Below, piece by piece: positions 13,697 through 16,084 of a DNA stretch of 16,084 nt. How positions within the stretch are numbered: the stretch's first letter is position 1; each line of letters starts with the position of its first letter. The DNA comes from Candidatus Omnitrophota bacterium (lineage in GTDB: Bacteria; Omnitrophota; Gorgyraeia; Aquiviventales; Aquiviventaceae), in NCBI GenBank assembly GCA_016206685.1, contig JACQRB010000050.1, positions 1 to 16,084 on the forward strand, given 5' to 3'. The notes under the pieces are model-generated. The model was not told the origin of the DNA, made no database searches, and saw nothing but the letters and a program-made list of their open reading frames with translations. The translations under genes were made by a program, and so were the position numbers.

Positions 13697-14464
13697 TCAG
13701 TCTGATCTCTGACCTCTGATTTCTGATTTCTGTGTCTTCGGCGGACGGATCAACAGCTTCCAGGGATGGGCTCGGATGTCATCCACAAACGCGGCCATGC
13801 GGTCGTAGAGCTCTTCGTCAAACACCAGCTTGCCCAGCGAGCCCTGGCCGTCTTCCACGTGCGACATGGCCAAATTCAGCCGCTCGCCCAACAGCTTCCA
13901 GTGCCGCGTGGCATCGCGCGCTTCCCGAATCGTCTCTTTGAGGTAGAGCCGCGCCTCCGAATCGGCCACGATGCTGTTCAAACCTTCGAGGGTCCGCTTG
14001 AGCTCGGTGAGGACTTCGTTCGAGCGCTCGATCACCCGCTCGGTCGAGACGGGCGGCTTGCCGACCAGGCGCTCCCCGGACTTCAGGGCCGCGCCGGCAG
14101 CCGGACCAGGCGTGATCTCCAGATACTTCTCGCCCAACAACCCAAAAGTGCTGATGGCGGCTTCGTCACCCGAGCGAACCTGCACCCGGTTGGGGAGGCG
14201 CGCCACCAACTCGACCTGGGGCGACAGCCCTTCCCCCGGATAGATGATCCGCACATCCTCGATCTTGCCCATTTCCACCCCGGCATACTGCACGGGCGAG
14301 CCGCGTCCGATCCCGTTGGCGGAGTCGAAGATCACCCGCAGCGTATAGCCCGGCTGGAAGTAGGTCGCCAGGTCCCCGATGGCAAAGAGCAAGAACACCA
14401 GCAGCCCGATCCCGCTCACGATAAACGCCCCGACTTTCATCTCGAGCGACAGCTGCTTGCGCAT
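13697..14464 (-). CDS. mlaD: MCE-domain lipid transport protein MlaD
   Basis: MlaD is the periplasmic, membrane-anchored substrate-binding part of the Mla phospholipid transporter. One transmembrane helix (about 13-31) is followed by the MCE domain (about 38-120), with the typical GIGRGSPVQYAGVEMGKIEDV and GLLGEKYLEITPG blocks, and then a helical region. The ATG at 14464 gives the normal MRKQLSLEMKVGAF start; upstream codons would overlap mlaF. At 255 aa it is somewhat longer than E. coli MlaD. The last 12 residues (TQKSEIRGQRSD) are coded by a 7-bp tandem repeat. It begins 5 nt after mlaF. No mlaC or mlaB is seen on this side. Confidence 0.94.
   Translation of the reverse strand: MRKQLSLEMKVGAFIVSGIGLLVFLLFAIGDLATYFQPGYTLRVIFDSANGIGRGSPVQYAGVEMGKIEDVRIIYPGEGLSPQVELVARLPNRVQVRSGDEAAISTFGLLGEKYLEITPGPAAGAALKSGERLVGKPPVSTERVIERSNEVLTELKRTLEGLNSIVADSEARLYLKETIREARDATRHWKLLGERLNLAMSHVEDGQGSLGKLVFDEELYDRMAAFVDDIRAHPWKLLIRPPKTQKSEIRGQRSD
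13701..13735. repeat. tandem 7-bp repeat, five units, at the end of mlaD
   Basis: On the plus strand the units are TCTGATC, TCTGACC, TCTGATT, TCTGATT, TCTGTGT. The array is read through as the last 12 codons of mlaD. It is the inverse of the array at 13636-13670, so the mlaD-radA space as a whole is an inverted pair of heptamer arrays. Confidence 0.85.
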
Positions 14465-14469
14465 TACAG

Positions 14470-15285
14470 TCAAGACCCCTTTCGTACGCCGGTCCGCCAG
14501 GCCAGCCGGGACCACCGGGACAACACCCGACGATCCGGCAGGCCCTCCTGGATGGGCCCGGACGCCTGCCCCTGGATGAACTGCTGGACAATCGGGTTCG
14601 TCGAGCGCCGGATCTCCTCGGGCGTGCCGGTGGCGATGATCGTCCCATTGTAGAGCATGGCGAGGCGATCGGCGACTTTGTAGGCGCTGCGCATGTCGTG
14701 GGTCACGAGCACGGAGGTCACCCGCAGGCGATCGCGCAGGGTGATCACGAGCTCATTGATGATATCCGCCATGATGGGATCCACCCCGGTCGTCGGCTCA
14801 TCGTACAGGATGATCTCGGGATTCATCGCCAGGGCCCTGGCCAGGCCCACCCGCTTGCGCATCCCCCCCGAGAGCTCCGCCGGATAGAGCCCATCCACCC
14901 GTTCCAGGCCCACGAGCGACAAACACTCCTGGACCCGCTGCCGGATGGCGGCGGGCGCCGTCGTGGTGTGCTCCCGCAGGGCGAAGCCGACGTTTTCCTC
15001 CACCGTCATCGAATCAAACAGCGCGGCGCCCTGGAAGAGCATCCCGAATTTCTTGCGCATCTCATCGAGCGCCCGGCCTGAGAGCGCGGTGATATCCACC
15101 CCGTCAACGAGCACGGCCCCGCTCTCCGGCTTCATGAGGCCGATGATGTGCTTGAGCAGGACCGATTTGCCGCAGCCCGAGCGGCCGATGACGACCATCG
15201 TTTCACCGGTCTTGATGGTGAGCGCCACCCGATCGAGCACCCGATGATCCTCAAAGGACTTGCTCACGCCTGCGATCTCAATCAT
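14470..15285 (-). CDS. mlaF: Mla ABC transporter ATP-binding protein MlaF
   Basis: MlaF is the cytoplasmic ATPase powering lipid movement through MlaE. Walker A GRSGCGKS is at 34-41, the Q-loop at FQ (84-85), the signature LSGGM at 138-142, Walker B with ILYDEP at 159-164 followed by TTGVDP, and the H-loop in VTHDM. The ATG at 15285 (MIEIAGVSKSF) is preferred; a GTG at 15294 would add three residues (GTG-GGG-GGG), and those G bases with GGGTGG upstream serve better as a ribosome binding site. The last 30 residues (after about 240) are a basic tail without a clear family match. It starts 18 nt after mlaE. Confidence 0.95.
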   Translation of the reverse strand: MIEIAGVSKSFEDHRVLDRVALTIKTGETMVVIGRSGCGKSVLLKHIIGLMKPESGAVLVDGVDITALSGRALDEMRKKFGMLFQGAALFDSMTVEENVGFALREHTTTAPAAIRQRVQECLSLVGLERVDGLYPAELSGGMRKRVGLARALAMNPEIILYDEPTTGVDPIMADIINELVITLRDRLRVTSVLVTHDMRSAYKVADRLAMLYNGTIIATGTPEEIRRSTNPIVQQFIQGQASGPIQEGLPDRRVLSRWSRLAWRTGVRKGS

Positions 15286-15303
15286 CCCCCCCACCCGTCA
15301 ATG

Positions 15304-16080
15304 CTAGACAAAGTAGAACAAGGCGGTGAAGAAACAGTCGGCGGCGATGACCAGGAGAAACGAGGAGACGACCGCCCGCGTCGTCGCCAGGCCCACCCCT
15401 TCGGCTCCCCCTTGCGCACGAAAGCCTTCGTAGCAGCTCACGACGCAGATGATGAGCGCAAACACCGCCGATTTCAACAGCCCTGACCACAGGTCCTTGA
15501 AGACCAGGGGCAGCGTCGTCATCTTCCAATAGAGGCTCGGCAAAACCCCCAGCTTCATCGTCCCGACCATGAAGCCGCCCAGGATCCCCATGGAGTCCGC
15601 CCAGACGGTCAACAGCGGCAGCGCGATCAGCGTCGCCACGAGCCTGGGCACCACGAGATACCGCACCGGATCGGCGGCGAGCGTCACCAGGGCATCGAGC
15701 TGCTCGGTCACCTTCATCGTGCCCAGCTCCGCGGCGATCGCCGAGCCCACCCGCCCGGCGACGATGAGCGCCGCCATGACGGGCCCGATCTCCCGCACCA
15801 CCGACAGCGCCACGAGGCTGGCGATGTAGATCTCCGCCCCCAACCGCTGCATCTGGTAGGCGCTCTGAAACGCCAGCACCATCCCCACGAAGAGCGAGCA
15901 CAGCAACACGATGAACCACGACTGATAACCGATCTTCCAGAGCTCATAGAGGATGGCTCGAATCCGGAGGGGCCGCATGAGACAGCCGCCGGCCGTCTGC
16001 ACCAACAGCAGGGTCAGTTGGCCGGCGTACTCCACCAAGGCCACGACCCAGGCGCCGGCGATCGCGATAGGAGCGGCCAT
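15304..16080 (-). CDS. mlaE: Mla ABC transporter permease MlaE
   Basis: MlaE (YrbE family) is the inner-membrane permease of the phospholipid transporter that links MlaD and MlaF. The 258-aa protein shows the family core: FVGMVLAFQSAYQMQRLGA (64-82), the LSVVREIGPVMAALIVAGRVGSA block (92-114), the coupling segment ELGTMKVTEQLDAL (117-130), and hydrophobic helices near 50-72, 143-170, 200-220 and 235-257. Length is normal, so the ATG at 16080 is accepted, although the bases upstream lie outside the window and no ribosome binding site can be judged. It is the first Mla gene visible; earlier operon genes, if any, are beyond the right edge. Confidence 0.95.
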   Translation of the reverse strand: MAAPIAIAGAWVVALVEYAGQLTLLLVQTAGGCLMRPLRIRAILYELWKIGYQSWFIVLLCSLFVGMVLAFQSAYQMQRLGAEIYIASLVALSVVREIGPVMAALIVAGRVGSAIAAELGTMKVTEQLDALVTLAADPVRYLVVPRLVATLIALPLLTVWADSMGILGGFMVGTMKLGVLPSLYWKMTTLPLVFKDLWSGLLKSAVFALIICVVSCYEGFRAQGGAEGVGLATTRAVVSSFLLVIAADCFFTALFYFV

Positions 16081-16084
16081 ACGC

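Overview
The window is a chromosomal housekeeping segment of about 60% GC in which every supported gene lies on the minus strand, so transcription runs from right to left. I count 18 protein genes; two reach or nearly reach the window edges (ilvB is cut at base 1; mlaE is complete but starts 4 nt from the right edge). No tRNA, rRNA, CRISPR array, insertion sequence or transposase is visible. The Mla/MCE transport genes point to a bacterium with an outer membrane. The gene order resembles blocks known from Bacillus (radA-disA-yacL-ispD-ispF-gltX-cysE-cysS; tmk...holB...metS; thiL-tsaE-tsaB), here joined together with disA and gltX missing. My best guess is an uncultured deep-branching lineage of the Omnitrophota/Nitrospirota type, with low confidence.

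Layout in the direction of transcription: mlaE-mlaF-mlaD (lipid ABC transport), radA (recombination), a YacL-type PIN/TRAM membrane protein, ispD-ispF (non-mevalonate isoprenoid pathway), cysE (serine acetyltransferase with an added N-terminal membrane anchor), a 384-bp gene-free gap packed with nested inverted repeats, cysS, a small two-helix membrane protein, tmk, holB, metG, a CPBP membrane protease, thiL, tsaE, tsaB (t6A tRNA modification), then ilvB behind its own extended -10 promoter. Most junctions are 4-nt overlaps or gaps of a few bases, as in operons. Several starts lack a Shine-Dalgarno sequence, and the two best promoters sit only 11 nt from their ATG.

The unusual content is the non-coding and inserted DNA. 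(1) The cysE-cysS gap holds a run of adjacent hairpins, one with 14-nt arms (13/14 complementary) around a 10-bp inner stem. (2) thiL and cysS each carry an in-frame palindromic insert of about 36 bp at a surface-loop position, resembling the palindromic elements known in Rickettsia coding genes. (3) Three gene junctions (tsaE/tsaB, holB/metG, mlaD/radA) consist of tandem 7-bp repeats that also rewrite the C-terminus of the upstream protein. (4) A 15-bp perfect hairpin built on GTGTCAGACAC precedes tmk. (5) cysS changes abruptly from about 61% to 43% GC at the KMSKS motif. Together these suggest a genome actively colonised by small palindromic and heptameric elements.
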